Below, piece by piece: positions 33,041 through 42,032 of a stretch of DNA of 64,000 bases (positions are counted from its first letter, which is position 1; the number at the start of each line of letters is the position of its first letter). A model generated the notes under the pieces. It did no database searches. It was not told where the DNA came from and saw nothing but the letters and a program-made list of their open reading frames with translations. Location of the stretch: NCBI GenBank assembly GCA_030765645.1, contig JAVCCE010000039.1:1-64000 (forward strand), written 5' to 3'. This DNA is from Candidatus Hinthialibacter antarcticus. Lineage in GTDB: Bacteria; Hinthialibacterota; Hinthialibacteria; Hinthialibacterales; Hinthialibacteraceae. The position numbers and the translations under genes are program-made.

Positions 33041-35248
33041 TCACTCTGCGTTTTTGGCGATCTCAATATCGTTTAACACATCCTTGTAGAGTTTTGTCCA
33101 ATCGACATATCCGACCCGGTTTGTCCATAGCGGGTTTTTGTATTGCTGCATGGCCAATTCAGAATACGTCTTCCAGTATTGCGCCGCCAAGATCAATTCT
33201 TTAATCGCCTGCTTTTGGTATTCAGGCTTTTTTGTTTCACGAAATAGCGCGACTTCGGCGGAACCGCGTATTTTGTGGGCATAGTATTTTCCCAAATTGG
33301 CGATGGTCTTGATGTCTTGCAACGTCTGGCGCAATTCTTTGTTGCCGTTGTGATCAATTCCTTTTAACAATTCAAGCGCCTTGTCTGCGTGTAGGTGAAT
33401 TTGTTGCGATACCTCCAAAGGCGTCGTACCCTTCAATGCCTTCCCTTCAACAACGCTTTTGACGTAATCCGGGATCGAAATATTGTCCGTCCCCGGGTGC
33501 GGCTTCAAATCAATGAAGAAGTTGACATCGTTGAACCCTGATTCGGTTTTTGCATAGAACGGACGGCTCTTGCAGCCTTCGATGTACCACTGGAAATCCA
33601 ACGATCCCCAATGAAACCCGGTCGTCAATGGGTAAATCATTGACGCGTGTTGCCAGGCGTCAAACAAGGATTCGCTCGCAGCGCCGGGAAAACGGTACGC
33701 GAGAATTTTCTGGAATCGCTCATTGGTCAGATCAGGGTCATACCCCAACCGGCCCCAGATCATCCAATGATACCAATGTTTTTTGATCTCAATCTGGCGC
33801 GGCGACTCCGGCTCTTTACTAAGAAACTCCCGCCCCCATATATATTGATCGGAGCCATAGTAAAAACCGCGCGAAACATCATACGGAATATTCTTGATAA
33901 ACGAGCGCACGAAGTCAGGCGCACCCCAACGGAAATAATACGAATCGTCGTTGCGCAGCGTCCATATTGTTTTCAGATCGCCGATATCCTTGACGAAGCC
34001 TTGATGGTAAGTCTGTTGGGTCGAACTAAAGACATGCGCCTTGGCGTATTTGAAACTGAAAATAAATTCGACATTGTCTTTCTCAATCAACGGCGCAAAC
34101 TTACGCGCGATGTCTTGCGCTCCCGTCATGTGTTGGCGGTGAATGAAGGTAATCTGTCTTTCGGGGAACATCTTGGCGGCGTCTAACGCGCCCTGGCCGT
34201 AAGTTTGAAACGCCCATTCTTCTTTTTGATCCATATCAGCGCCGTGCATGTTCTCGCCCGTGGTCAGGCCGATACCCGCCAGGTCGGGGTAGGTCACAAA
34301 CATCTGCTTGACGCTCTTGCGAAAATAATCAACGGTGGTTGGGTTGTCAATCTTATCGGTGATGCCGTATTTGCCCTGAGTTCCATTGACGAAGATGTTC
34401 CAGGTGACGAAGTAAAAATCGACGTTGCGTTCTTTGCCGTAACGCATCACCTCGCGCCAGAATTTGATCTTGTCATCCATGCTGATTTTTTTGAGCGTCT
34501 CGACGTTGTTGATGATTTCCGGCGCGTCAAACCCGATTCCGTTGAGCGAGTAATCTTCTTTCCAATCTATGGTTGAGCGCTGCACGTCATCTAACGCAAC
34601 ATCTTCATACCCAGGTACGCGCACCAGCGACGGAAACGGGTGCAGGCTCCACAATGAGATATAGTTGTAACGATAGGTCGCGAGCGTATCAATATATTCT
34701 TTCCAGAAGTCCATCGACCACATTTCAGCGATATTGTTTTGGGCGGCGTCACATACGTCGGTGTAACTAGGCGTGCGCACATCCAGCGGCGCATTGAACT
34801 TCGTCCCTCTCATCGCCATATAGGGGGAGTGTTGAATGTTCTTAACATTTTCAAGCCCATCCACAGCGATAATTTCAGCGAGTTCCAGCCCGCCATACAT
34901 GAGACCGGCTTCATCCGCGCCAATGACCTTGATAACCGTTTGCTCATCTTTTTTTTGTGTTTGTATTTGAAAACTTTCTGGAATGGACTCATCTGATGGT
35001 TCATCAATTGAAAAATAAATTGCCGTCCCATCTCTATATGATTCTGAACTAAATTTCAAAACGACCTTTACATTGTGCTTGTCGGCTTGAATTACTTCTT
35101 TGATTTTTTCGATAGCGAATTGAGATTGAGGTTTGCCAACGGTATCATAAATGTAAAGATTGCTCGCTTGGATTTGGCTAATCGAAATAAAAATGCCGAT
35201 AAACACAAATAAGAAAGATTTTTGTATATGCTGAAGAATATAGGCCAT
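33041..35248 (-). CDS. Secreted putative glycoside hydrolase (GH67/GH20-like fold)
   Basis: The 735-residue product has a signal peptide (FLFVFIGIFISISQIQA). Residues to about 140 resemble the non-catalytic N-terminal domain of GH20/GH67 enzymes, including GADEAGLMYGGLELAEII. After YMAMRGTKFNAPLD a TIM-barrel-like region follows, with TYRYNYISLWSLHPFP, DFYFVTWNIF and GIGLTTGENMHG, the last containing a possible acid residue. The C-terminal 130 residues are helical. I cannot assign a family or catalytic pair with certainty. GGGGAG six bases before the ATG supports the start. A role in hydrolysing uronic-acid or amino-sugar glycans is possible but unproven. Confidence 0.7.
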   Translation of the reverse strand: MAYILQHIQKSFLFVFIGIFISISQIQASNLYIYDTVGKPQSQFAIEKIKEVIQADKHNVKVVLKFSSESYRDGTAIYFSIDEPSDESIPESFQIQTQKKDEQTVIKVIGADEAGLMYGGLELAEIIAVDGLENVKNIQHSPYMAMRGTKFNAPLDVRTPSYTDVCDAAQNNIAEMWSMDFWKEYIDTLATYRYNYISLWSLHPFPSLVRVPGYEDVALDDVQRSTIDWKEDYSLNGIGFDAPEIINNVETLKKISMDDKIKFWREVMRYGKERNVDFYFVTWNIFVNGTQGKYGITDKIDNPTTVDYFRKSVKQMFVTYPDLAGIGLTTGENMHGADMDQKEEWAFQTYGQGALDAAKMFPERQITFIHRQHMTGAQDIARKFAPLIEKDNVEFIFSFKYAKAHVFSSTQQTYHQGFVKDIGDLKTIWTLRNDDSYYFRWGAPDFVRSFIKNIPYDVSRGFYYGSDQYIWGREFLSKEPESPRQIEIKKHWYHWMIWGRLGYDPDLTNERFQKILAYRFPGAASESLFDAWQHASMIYPLTTGFHWGSLDFQWYIEGCKSRPFYAKTESGFNDVNFFIDLKPHPGTDNISIPDYVKSVVEGKALKGTTPLEVSQQIHLHADKALELLKGIDHNGNKELRQTLQDIKTIANLGKYYAHKIRGSAEVALFRETKKPEYQKQAIKELILAAQYWKTYSELAMQQYKNPLWTNRVGYVDWTKLYKDVLNDIEIAKNAE

Positions 35249-35365
35249 GACTGTCTCCCCAAAATGATTAAAACATTCTTTCCCAAACTGACTGCGCTAT
35301 GATATCAAATTGAAACTTCCACGTCTTGGCCTTACATCAGTCATTTTAATTAATAAAGGCTAATC

Positions 35366-36541
35366 ATGAAACAGACCTTCTTCATTACACTTTTAGTTGG
35401 ATCATTCGCAATTCTGGGATACGCCAAACCAATTCATCATTCACAAATTATTTTCCCTCATCAAGATAAGCACGTTCATGGCAGCAGTCTGGTTGAGCTG
35501 CCCAATGGCGACTTGCTGGCGGCATGGTTTCAGGGTAGCGGTGAACGATCCGCCAATGATGTCGTCATCAACGGCGCCCGGCTCCAGAAAGGCTCAACAA
35601 AATGGAGCGACATATTTTTAATGGCGGACACGCCTAACCTACCAGACTGCAACCCGGTGTTATATTTAGACCCAAGCAAGACTCTGCGACTGTTTTGGAT
35701 CGCCGTCCGCGCCAATGGCTGGCAACACTCGCTGCTTCGCGTGAGGACTTCAAACGACTACAACACCAATGCCGCGCCGAACTGGAACTGGCAGGATGTC
35801 ATTCTCTTGCAGCCCGGCGAGCAATTCGCCCAAGCGATTCAACAAGGCTTCAAAGAGCTCGACCCGCCCGAAGATATGTGGGCCGACTACGCCCCGCCCT
35901 ATACACGACTTGTTGAAGAAGCCGCCCAAGACAAAAATAAACGCCAGGAAGGTTGGATGACGCGCAATCACCCCACTCAACTTAAATCAGGGCGCATTCT
36001 GCTGCCGCTCTATTCAGACGGTTTCAACATGGGACTCGCCGCAATCTCAGACGACGGCGGAAACACATGGCGGGCGAGCAAGCCCATCGTCGGCCTTGCG
36101 GGCATTCAACCGACGTTTGCGCAACGAGAGAACGGCGACATCGTTGCTTACATGCGCGACACCGGCAGGCCGCCCAATCGCGTCATGCAAAGCCTGTCGA
36201 AAGATGACGGAGAAACATGGTCGGTGATGGTCGATACCGACATTCCCAATCCAAGTTCGAGCCTGCAAATCAGGGCGCTACAGCAAAATGACTATTGGAT
36301 CATGGTCCATAATGATACCGAAGATAATCGCGGCAGCATGGCGGTTGCGCTCTCAAACGATGAAGGCGAAACCTGGAAATGGTCGCAAAATATCGGGCGC
36401 ACTGAATCGTATGGCTATCCTTCGCTCATTGAAGACAAAAACGGCTTGATTCATATTTCGTATACATACAAGACCTCAGAAGGAAATACCATAAAGCATG
36501 AAACGTTTTCAGTTGAATGGATAAAAAGTCAGAGCGAATAA
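35366..36541 (+). CDS. Secreted sialidase/BNR-repeat protein
   Basis: The 391-residue protein has a short signal peptide (FFITLLVGSFAILGYA) and a six-bladed propeller of the sialidase/BNR type. Three Asp-box motifs are visible: SDDGGNTW, SKDDGETW and SNDEGETW. LVELPNGDLLAAWFQG is the usual first blade, and MTRNHPTQLKSGRILLPLYSDG is typical of the BNR_2 subgroup rather than of true viral or bacterial sialidases with an FRIP motif. It therefore may cleave sialic acid or another sugar, or only bind glycan. It lies between divergent and downstream secreted-protein genes, and copy B of the palindromic element follows its stop. Confidence 0.85.
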   Translation: MKQTFFITLLVGSFAILGYAKPIHHSQIIFPHQDKHVHGSSLVELPNGDLLAAWFQGSGERSANDVVINGARLQKGSTKWSDIFLMADTPNLPDCNPVLYLDPSKTLRLFWIAVRANGWQHSLLRVRTSNDYNTNAAPNWNWQDVILLQPGEQFAQAIQQGFKELDPPEDMWADYAPPYTRLVEEAAQDKNKRQEGWMTRNHPTQLKSGRILLPLYSDGFNMGLAAISDDGGNTWRASKPIVGLAGIQPTFAQRENGDIVAYMRDTGRPPNRVMQSLSKDDGETWSVMVDTDIPNPSSSLQIRALQQNDYWIMVHNDTEDNRGSMAVALSNDEGETWKWSQNIGRTESYGYPSLIEDKNGLIHISYTYKTSEGNTIKHETFSVEWIKSQSE

Positions 36542-36583
36542 TACGAGAAACCATCTCAATAATATTTGTAACATCGTTGTACA

Positions 36584-36667
36584 CTGGGGCGGGTACATCT
36601 CTCTTCGCTTCGGTGCGGGCTTTCAGGCCCTTTTTCACAGGCGCTCATTGAGATACACCCGCCCCAG
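36584..36667 (-). repeat. Dispersed palindromic element, copy B
   Basis: This 84-bp copy is inverted relative to copies A and D. Its ends are perfect 11-bp inverted repeats, CTGGGGCGGGT and ACCCGCCCCAG, followed inward by a two-wobble step and ATCTC/GAGAT. The centre is GGGCCTGAAAGCCC as in copy A. Three neighbouring stem pairs and one inner pair differ from copy A, and both strands of each pair have changed. It is enclosed by a 14-bp inverted repeat (36546-36559 and 36720-36733). Confidence 0.85.
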
Positions 36668-36772
36668 ATAAGGCCTGCTTAGAAAAAATCCTTGGGTAGC
36701 GGGTTGTGAAGTTCGTTTTTTGAGATGGTTTCTATAAGGCTTTGTCAAACTTTACGCGAATTGGAGTTTGAA

Positions 36773-38755
36773 ATGCAGGAAGTAAATCTTATTGCGAATA
36801 ACGCACTAAGGCTGGTTGTTGTTTTCATCTTGTTGCTATTCACCCGTCCCAGCGTTTGCGATGAATTTGATTTCGAAAAACTACACGAGGTTTTCTCGAC
36901 CCATTGCTATATCTGTCACGGCGAGGGCGATCCCGCCGCTGGGCTTAACCTCGAACAATATGACAGCCTGGAAAAAGTGCTAGACGACCTTCACGTTTGG
37001 ACGAGTGTTATCTCCCGCGTCAAAGCGGGTGAGATGCCGCCAAAAAACTCATTACCTCTCGATGAAGATCAACAAACCCAAATCGTTGATTGGCTCCAAA
37101 ACACGATTCAAGATTCGCTTTGCGGCGACGGCATCGACCCCGGCCCTCATTCCGTCCGGCGCCTGAATCGCAATGAATATTCCGCGACCATTCGCGACCT
37201 GCTCGGCATCCATTTCGATTCAGGCAGCAGCCTGCCCGCCGACGGCTCCGGCGGAGAAGGCTTTGACAACGCCGCCGAGACTCTCTTCTTGTCGCCCGTC
37301 CATGCCGAACGCTATTTAGAATCCGCCAAAGAAGCGCTCGAATATGCGGCGAAGGAACCAAACTCGAGAGAACAAATATTCATTGCAAAACCAAACGAAG
37401 TAACGAGCGCATTCGAAGCGGGCAAAATGACCATCCATCGCTTCGCCTTCCGCGCATTTCGCCGCCCAGTGACAGAACACGAACTCGACCGCTACATGAC
37501 TTTGTTTCAAACAATGTATCAACGCAACCAGTCGTATGAGTCGGCGGTGTTTTATGCGATGCAGGCGATATTGATTTCACCCCATTTTCTTTTTTTGGTT
37601 GAACAGCCAAACCAAAGCGAGATGGTCCGTCCCGTCAGTGATTACGAACTCGCGTGTCGGCTATCGTATTTTTTGTGGTCGAGTATGCCGGATGACGAGC
37701 TGTTTGACTTGGCCGCTGAAAAACAACTGCACAAGAGGGATGTTCTCAAACAACAAATTAAGCGCATGTTGAATGAGCCGAAGCAAGAAGAATTTAAAAA
37801 GCGTAGTTACATCAATTTCGAAGATCGCAAACTATACGAATTCGCCAATAACTTTGTCAGCCAATGGCTGGGCACGCGCGAACTCGGCGTCAGCAGCCGC
37901 CCCGACCAAAACACGTTCTCTAACTACAACGAGATTCTTGAATCCGCGATGAAATACGAACCCGTCTACGTATTTCAAGAACTGCTCGCCAATGATTTAT
38001 CATTGCTGAACCTCATAGATTCCGACTTCACATTCGCCAGCCGTCAGTTGGCGCAGCATTATGAAATTCAAAAGCAGGTCAATGTACCCAATCAACAATT
38101 GACGCGGGTTGAGTTACCTCCAAAAAGCCATCGCGGCGGAATCATAACCATGGCGGGCGTCTTAACGGTCAGTTCTTATCCTCACCGGACCAGCCCGGTA
38201 CTGCGCGGCAAGTGGATCATGGAAACCGTGCTGGGAACGCCGCCTCCACCTCCGCCGCCCGATATCCCTGAATTGCCCGAAAACCATTCCGACGAAAAAC
38301 CAAAAACGCTGCGCGAACGCTTAGAGATTCATCGCGCAAACCCCGCCTGCGCGTCGTGCCATGACCGCATTGATCCATTGGGATTCGGCTTAGACAACTT
38401 TGACGCCATTGGCCGTTGGCGAACCAAGGACGCCAACCAGAAAATTGATGCGAGCGGACAATTGCCAAACGGCGACCAATTCAACGGGCCGGATGAATTG
38501 AAGCAAATCCTGCTTGAACGCAAAGATGACTTTGTCCGGCACTTGACCGCAAAAATGCTGGGCTACGCTTTAGGACGCGGCCTTATCATGGAAGACTACT
38601 GCACGGTTGACCGCATTGTTGAAGAGTTAAAACGCAACGATTACAAAGCACAAACCTTGTTATGGGAAATCATCCAAAGCGTTCCGTTTCGATATCATAA
38701 AGCGAAAGAAGCGCCAGCGCAGCAAGTGGGTATGGCAAGTAATAAAAACAATTAG
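36773..38755 (+). CDS. Planctomycete-type DUF1587/DUF1595/DUF1592/DUF1588/DUF1585 protein with cytochrome motifs
   Basis: The protein has about 660 residues and contains all five linked domains: DUF1587 (RRLNRNEYSATIRDLLG), DUF1595 (FRAFRRPVTEHELDRY), DUF1592 (YELACRLSYFLWSSMPDD), DUF1588 (HRTSPVLRGKWIMETVLG to DPLGFGLDNFD) and DUF1585 at the C terminus (DFVRHLTAKMLGYALGRG). Two c-type haem motifs, CYICH near the N terminus and CASCH in DUF1588, are visible. A hydrophobic segment (LVVVFILLLFTRP) serves for export. The ATG at 36773 has GGAG six bases upstream; the frame opens at 36725. It is paired with the DUF1552 gene downstream, as usual in this group. The biochemical role is not established. 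Confidence 0.92.
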   Translation: MQEVNLIANNALRLVVVFILLLFTRPSVCDEFDFEKLHEVFSTHCYICHGEGDPAAGLNLEQYDSLEKVLDDLHVWTSVISRVKAGEMPPKNSLPLDEDQQTQIVDWLQNTIQDSLCGDGIDPGPHSVRRLNRNEYSATIRDLLGIHFDSGSSLPADGSGGEGFDNAAETLFLSPVHAERYLESAKEALEYAAKEPNSREQIFIAKPNEVTSAFEAGKMTIHRFAFRAFRRPVTEHELDRYMTLFQTMYQRNQSYESAVFYAMQAILISPHFLFLVEQPNQSEMVRPVSDYELACRLSYFLWSSMPDDELFDLAAEKQLHKRDVLKQQIKRMLNEPKQEEFKKRSYINFEDRKLYEFANNFVSQWLGTRELGVSSRPDQNTFSNYNEILESAMKYEPVYVFQELLANDLSLLNLIDSDFTFASRQLAQHYEIQKQVNVPNQQLTRVELPPKSHRGGIITMAGVLTVSSYPHRTSPVLRGKWIMETVLGTPPPPPPPDIPELPENHSDEKPKTLRERLEIHRANPACASCHDRIDPLGFGLDNFDAIGRWRTKDANQKIDASGQLPNGDQFNGPDELKQILLERKDDFVRHLTAKMLGYALGRGLIMEDYCTVDRIVEELKRNDYKAQTLLWEIIQSVPFRYHKAKEAPAQQVGMASNKNN

Positions 38756-38789
38756 AAGACATCTCAATATTTTACAAATTTGTTAGTAC

Positions 38790-38870
38790 GGCAATAGGTG
38801 CAACTCTGCTCGCTTCAGCGCGGGCTTTCATGCCCTTTTGCTCAGGCGCTCCCAGAGATGTACCCATGCC
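38790..38870 (-). repeat. Dispersed palindromic element, copy C
   Basis: This 81-bp copy has the same orientation as copy B. On the minus strand it begins GGCATGGGTACATCTCTGGG and contains GGGCATGAAAGCCC in the centre. The distal arm is degenerate (one inserted base and mismatches). An 8-bp direct repeat AAATTTGT flanks it at 38776-38783 and 38879-38886, although the AT-rich setting makes that weak evidence for insertion. Confidence 0.82.
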
Positions 38871-38956
38871 TGGATAGAAAATTTGTAGACTTTTAAATTG
38901 ATTATTACAGTAAACATTTCTATACTGATTTGTTGTCAATGATTTGGAGCGAGTAA

Positions 38957-40318
38957 ATGGGGACGCAATCAAACAAACTCACCCGACGCACATTATTACG
39001 CGGAGCCAGCGCCGCATTGGCTTTGCCGTGGCTCGAAGCGATGGCGCCGTTGGCGAGTTTCGCGAACTCCGGTCAAAATGGGCTAGATGAGCAAGCGCCG
39101 GTTCGCATGGCGGCGCTGTTTATGCCCAATGGCGTTTACCCCAAAATGTGGACGCCCGATTCTGACGGACATGACTTTGAACTGTCCCCTTCTCTCTTGC
39201 CTCTCAAAAATTTAAAAGACGATATTCTGGTTCTAACGAACCTTTGGAACGCAGGCAGCAATACCGGCGATGGTCATTACGTCAAAGCAGCGGGCTTTCT
39301 CACCTGCCGTACCATCAACAAAACCGTGGGCGTTGACCTCAACAGCAACGGCATTTCGGTTGACCAACTCGCCGCGCTTCATACCAAAACCAAGACGCCG
39401 ATCGCATCCTTAGAACTCGGGACGGAACCCGTCCACACCGGCGTCGACGTCAACGTCGGCTATACCCGCGTATACGGCGGACACATCGCCTGGCGAACGC
39501 CCACCAGTCCGCTTGCGAAAGAGATTAGCCCCCGTTTGGTCTATGAACGCATGTTCCGCGCCAGCCAACTTGGCCCTACAGACGCACGCGACGATATGCC
39601 GTTGCTCGACTTGGTTCTTGAAGATGCAAACCAATTACGCCGCCAGTTGGGCGCATCCGACAAAAACCGCATGGATGAATACTTACATTCCGTCCGTTCG
39701 CTTGAAGAGCGAATCGAACGCGCCAACAGCCCTGATGAAGAAACATGGGAGCCGCGCGCTGCGTTTGATCCAGAAGAAATGCCGCCGGAGGGCGTTCCCA
39801 AAGAACACGCTGAGCATGTCCGCTTGATGATGGACTTGATGGTGTTGGCGTTTCAGACTGATTCAACTCGAGTTTGCACCTTCATGTTCGGAAACTCGGT
39901 TAGCAACAAGAACTTCTCGTTTGTTGAGGGCGTCGACGGCGCTCACCATTCGATTTCACATCATCAAAAAGACAAAGACAAACTACGCCAGTATCAACTT
40001 ATTAACCAATGGCATGTCGAGCAATATGGGTACCTACTCAACCGCTTAAAGCAAATCAAAGAAGGCGAAAAGACCTTGCTCGATAACTCAATGATTCTAT
40101 TTGGCTCCGGTCTCAGCGATGGCGACCGTCACGACCCTCATAATTTACCCATCATCATAGGTGGACGCGGCGGCGGCAGAATCAAGACCGGGTTCCACAA
40201 TAAATATGGCAAAGACACGCCGCTCGCCAATTTATATGTATCCATGATGGATGCGTTCGGCGCTCCTGTCGAACGCTTTGCCGACAGCACGGGCCATCTA
40301 CCCGGCGTTTTGGTTTAA
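38957..40318 (+). CDS. DUF1552 protein, partner of the DUF1592-type protein
   Basis: The 453-residue protein matches DUF1552. It starts with a Tat-like segment (RRTLLRGASAALALPWLEAMAP) and then ALFMPNGVYPKMWTP, LTNLWNAGSN, TGDGHYVKAAGFLTC and SVDQLAA, all family hallmarks. ILFGSGLSDGDRHDPHNLPI near the C terminus carries conserved metal-binding-like Asp and His residues; the fold is related to alkaline-phosphatase/sulfatase-like DUF1501 proteins. GGAG seven bases before the ATG supports the start. It is 201 bp after the DUF1592-type gene, with copy C in between, and probably cotranscribed unless copy C terminates. Function is unknown. Confidence 0.92.
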   Translation: MGTQSNKLTRRTLLRGASAALALPWLEAMAPLASFANSGQNGLDEQAPVRMAALFMPNGVYPKMWTPDSDGHDFELSPSLLPLKNLKDDILVLTNLWNAGSNTGDGHYVKAAGFLTCRTINKTVGVDLNSNGISVDQLAALHTKTKTPIASLELGTEPVHTGVDVNVGYTRVYGGHIAWRTPTSPLAKEISPRLVYERMFRASQLGPTDARDDMPLLDLVLEDANQLRRQLGASDKNRMDEYLHSVRSLEERIERANSPDEETWEPRAAFDPEEMPPEGVPKEHAEHVRLMMDLMVLAFQTDSTRVCTFMFGNSVSNKNFSFVEGVDGAHHSISHHQKDKDKLRQYQLINQWHVEQYGYLLNRLKQIKEGEKTLLDNSMILFGSGLSDGDRHDPHNLPIIIGGRGGGRIKTGFHNKYGKDTPLANLYVSMMDAFGAPVERFADSTGHLPGVLV

Positions 40319-40390
40319 AGCCCCCCCTCGTTCCACCATTTCTCTATCGTACGACAGAGAGCAATTCTTATTAAATTCCTAAAATTTACC

Positions 40391-40419
40391 TTGACATTCA
40401 ATCGGTTTTTTCATTCAAT
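40391..40419 (+). promoter_or_regulatory. Candidate promoter of the duplicated CBM9-like gene
   Basis: A perfect TTGACA (40391-40396) is followed after 17 bases by TTCAAT (40414-40419), a four-of-six -10 match. The leader to the ATG at 40474 would be about 48 bases and includes the strong GGGGAGG ribosome binding site nine bases before the start. TATAGATAG further right could be an alternative -10 but is too far away. Confidence 0.45.
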
Positions 40420-40473
40420 AGATAGTATAGATAGTTTTATCTACACAACTTAAATCTGGGGAGGTCACATAGT

Positions 40474-41874
40474 ATGAAAAAATTAGGTATGGTAATGCTC
40501 GGTGTATGCGTTTTTGCAGCATCCGGCGTAATAGCGCAAGATGCACCTCTTTCGCTTAGCGCTGGTTGGGCGAACGCAGCGCCAACCATCGACGGCATTG
40601 TAAACTTGGATGAGTATGCAACCGCCGCTCGCATCAGTATTAATGCTCTCGATGAAACACCACCAGGCGTCAGCACGACAGATGCCGGTCTAGTCGGCGG
40701 CCCGAATGCCGACGGCAAACAATCCATCGAAGATTCAAGCGCGTTGGTCTATATCATGAACGACGGCGAAAATTTTTATCTCGCTTTCGATATCACTGAT
40801 GATGTGAATGACACCAGCCGCACGGATGGAAATCATCGCAAAGATGGCATCGAAGTTCGCATCGATTCGGATAACAACGACACGGATGATCGTGAAGAAG
40901 GCATTGATGTCTACCCCACCCTCATGCGTGACGGAGCAACCGCTGACTTTAATGCAGATATTTCTGAAGTGGTATTTACAGAAAAATCTGACGGCACAGG
41001 CTTCATGGCTGAATTTCGTGTTAGCGCGCAAACATTCGCCGATATCATCGGTTTCGATGTCGCCATTAACGACAGTGATGACGGTGACGTAGCCGATCGC
41101 GACACCCAGTATCGCTGGACTGGTATTGATGACGCCTCCTGGAACGACCCATTCAAATGGGGCGACCTGACTCTGGCCACCGGCCCTGGCAACGGCGTAT
41201 TTGGCCGCATGGTCTCAGGTCAAGCGACCTCAGCGCCGACTCTAGACGGCGTGTTAAATGCTGGCGAATGGTCGGGCGCAACGATGATCGCTTGGGACGC
41301 CAATGACGAAATTCGCCCTGGCGTCACCACCGAAGACGCGGGCGTCGTTGGCGGTCAATTCGGCAACGGTAAACAGACTTATGAAGATTCACATGCTGTT
41401 GCGTACATCATGAATGATGAAGAGTGGTTCTATCTGGCTGTTGACGTCACAGACGATGTCTTGGACTTCAGCCGCACCGAAGGAAACCATCTTAAAGACA
41501 GCATCGAACTTCGCATCGATCCCGATTTCAACAAATCTGCGGAGCGCGAAGACGGCGTCGACATTTTTCCGACGTTTATTGGCGACGGCAGTCTTGATGC
41601 TGATGGAAGCAATGACATATCAAACGGCGTCACAGTGCTCAAACCAGACGGAACGGGCTTTATCTTAGAGTTCCGCGCCAGCATGAGCGTTATGGCCCCG
41701 GTAATTGGCTTTGATATCGGCATTAACGATAGTGATGATCCAGCGGTGCAAAACCGCGACACTCAATACCGCATCTATGGCGCAGATGATTCATCATGGA
41801 ACAATCCAACGATGTGGGGCGAGTTAGTTCTTTACTCGTCAAGCGTTGATTCAACCGTTTGGGAAAAATACTAA
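40474..41874 (+). CDS. Secreted protein with two tandem CBM9-like domains
   Basis: After a signal peptide (MVMLGVCVFAASGVIAQ) the 466-residue protein consists of two copies of a domain of about 215 residues. Matching landmarks are APTIDGIV / APTLDGVL, GVSTTDAGLVGG / GVTTEDAGVVGG, NFYLAFDITDDV / WFYLAVDVTDDV, GIEVRIDSDNN / SIELRIDPDFN, and RDTQYRWTGIDDASWNDP / RDTQYRIYGADDSSWNNP. The pattern fits carbohydrate-binding module family 9 (DOMON-like). No catalytic domain is present. A promoter and a strong terminator enclose it, so it is a single-gene unit. It may bind glycan at the cell surface or be an abundant secreted protein. Confidence 0.85.
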   Translation: MKKLGMVMLGVCVFAASGVIAQDAPLSLSAGWANAAPTIDGIVNLDEYATAARISINALDETPPGVSTTDAGLVGGPNADGKQSIEDSSALVYIMNDGENFYLAFDITDDVNDTSRTDGNHRKDGIEVRIDSDNNDTDDREEGIDVYPTLMRDGATADFNADISEVVFTEKSDGTGFMAEFRVSAQTFADIIGFDVAINDSDDGDVADRDTQYRWTGIDDASWNDPFKWGDLTLATGPGNGVFGRMVSGQATSAPTLDGVLNAGEWSGATMIAWDANDEIRPGVTTEDAGVVGGQFGNGKQTYEDSHAVAYIMNDEEWFYLAVDVTDDVLDFSRTEGNHLKDSIELRIDPDFNKSAEREDGVDIFPTFIGDGSLDADGSNDISNGVTVLKPDGTGFILEFRASMSVMAPVIGFDIGINDSDDPAVQNRDTQYRIYGADDSSWNNPTMWGELVLYSSSVDSTVWEKY

Positions 41875-41895
41875 TTCTCAATCTTGATTGGATTC

Positions 41896-41929
41896 AAAAA
41901 GCCCGGGAGCAATTCCCGGGCTTTTTTTT
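41896..41929 (+). terminator. Strong rho-independent terminator
   Basis: The perfect 8-bp stem GCCCGGGA / TCCCGGGC (41901-41908 and 41914-41921) has a five-base loop, five A before it and eight T after it. It lies 22 bases after the stop of the CBM9-like gene. Because A precedes the stem, it may also act on transcripts from the opposite strand. Confidence 0.93.
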
Positions 41930-42032
41930 ATGCATTTAAAAACCAATCTCCCCGGCTAAAGCCGTGAATGAAAGAGCCTACCGAAAAACATCGCAAAGTC
42001 TGCGTTCCCCCTGTTTGTACTGGAGGCGTCTA

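Noticed and set aside
33041-35248. Naming the protein alpha-glucuronidase (GH67)
   Set aside because: The accessory domain is similar, but the catalytic motifs of GH67 could not be found by eye.
38776-38886. AAATTTGT direct repeats as a target-site duplication of copy C
   Set aside because: The other copies show no flanking direct repeats and the AT-rich setting makes an 8-mer match likely by chance.
41941-42010. Possible further copy of the palindromic element after the CBM9-like gene
   Set aside because: It has only a short GGCTAAAGCC hairpin and does not align with the end arms or centre of the four copies.
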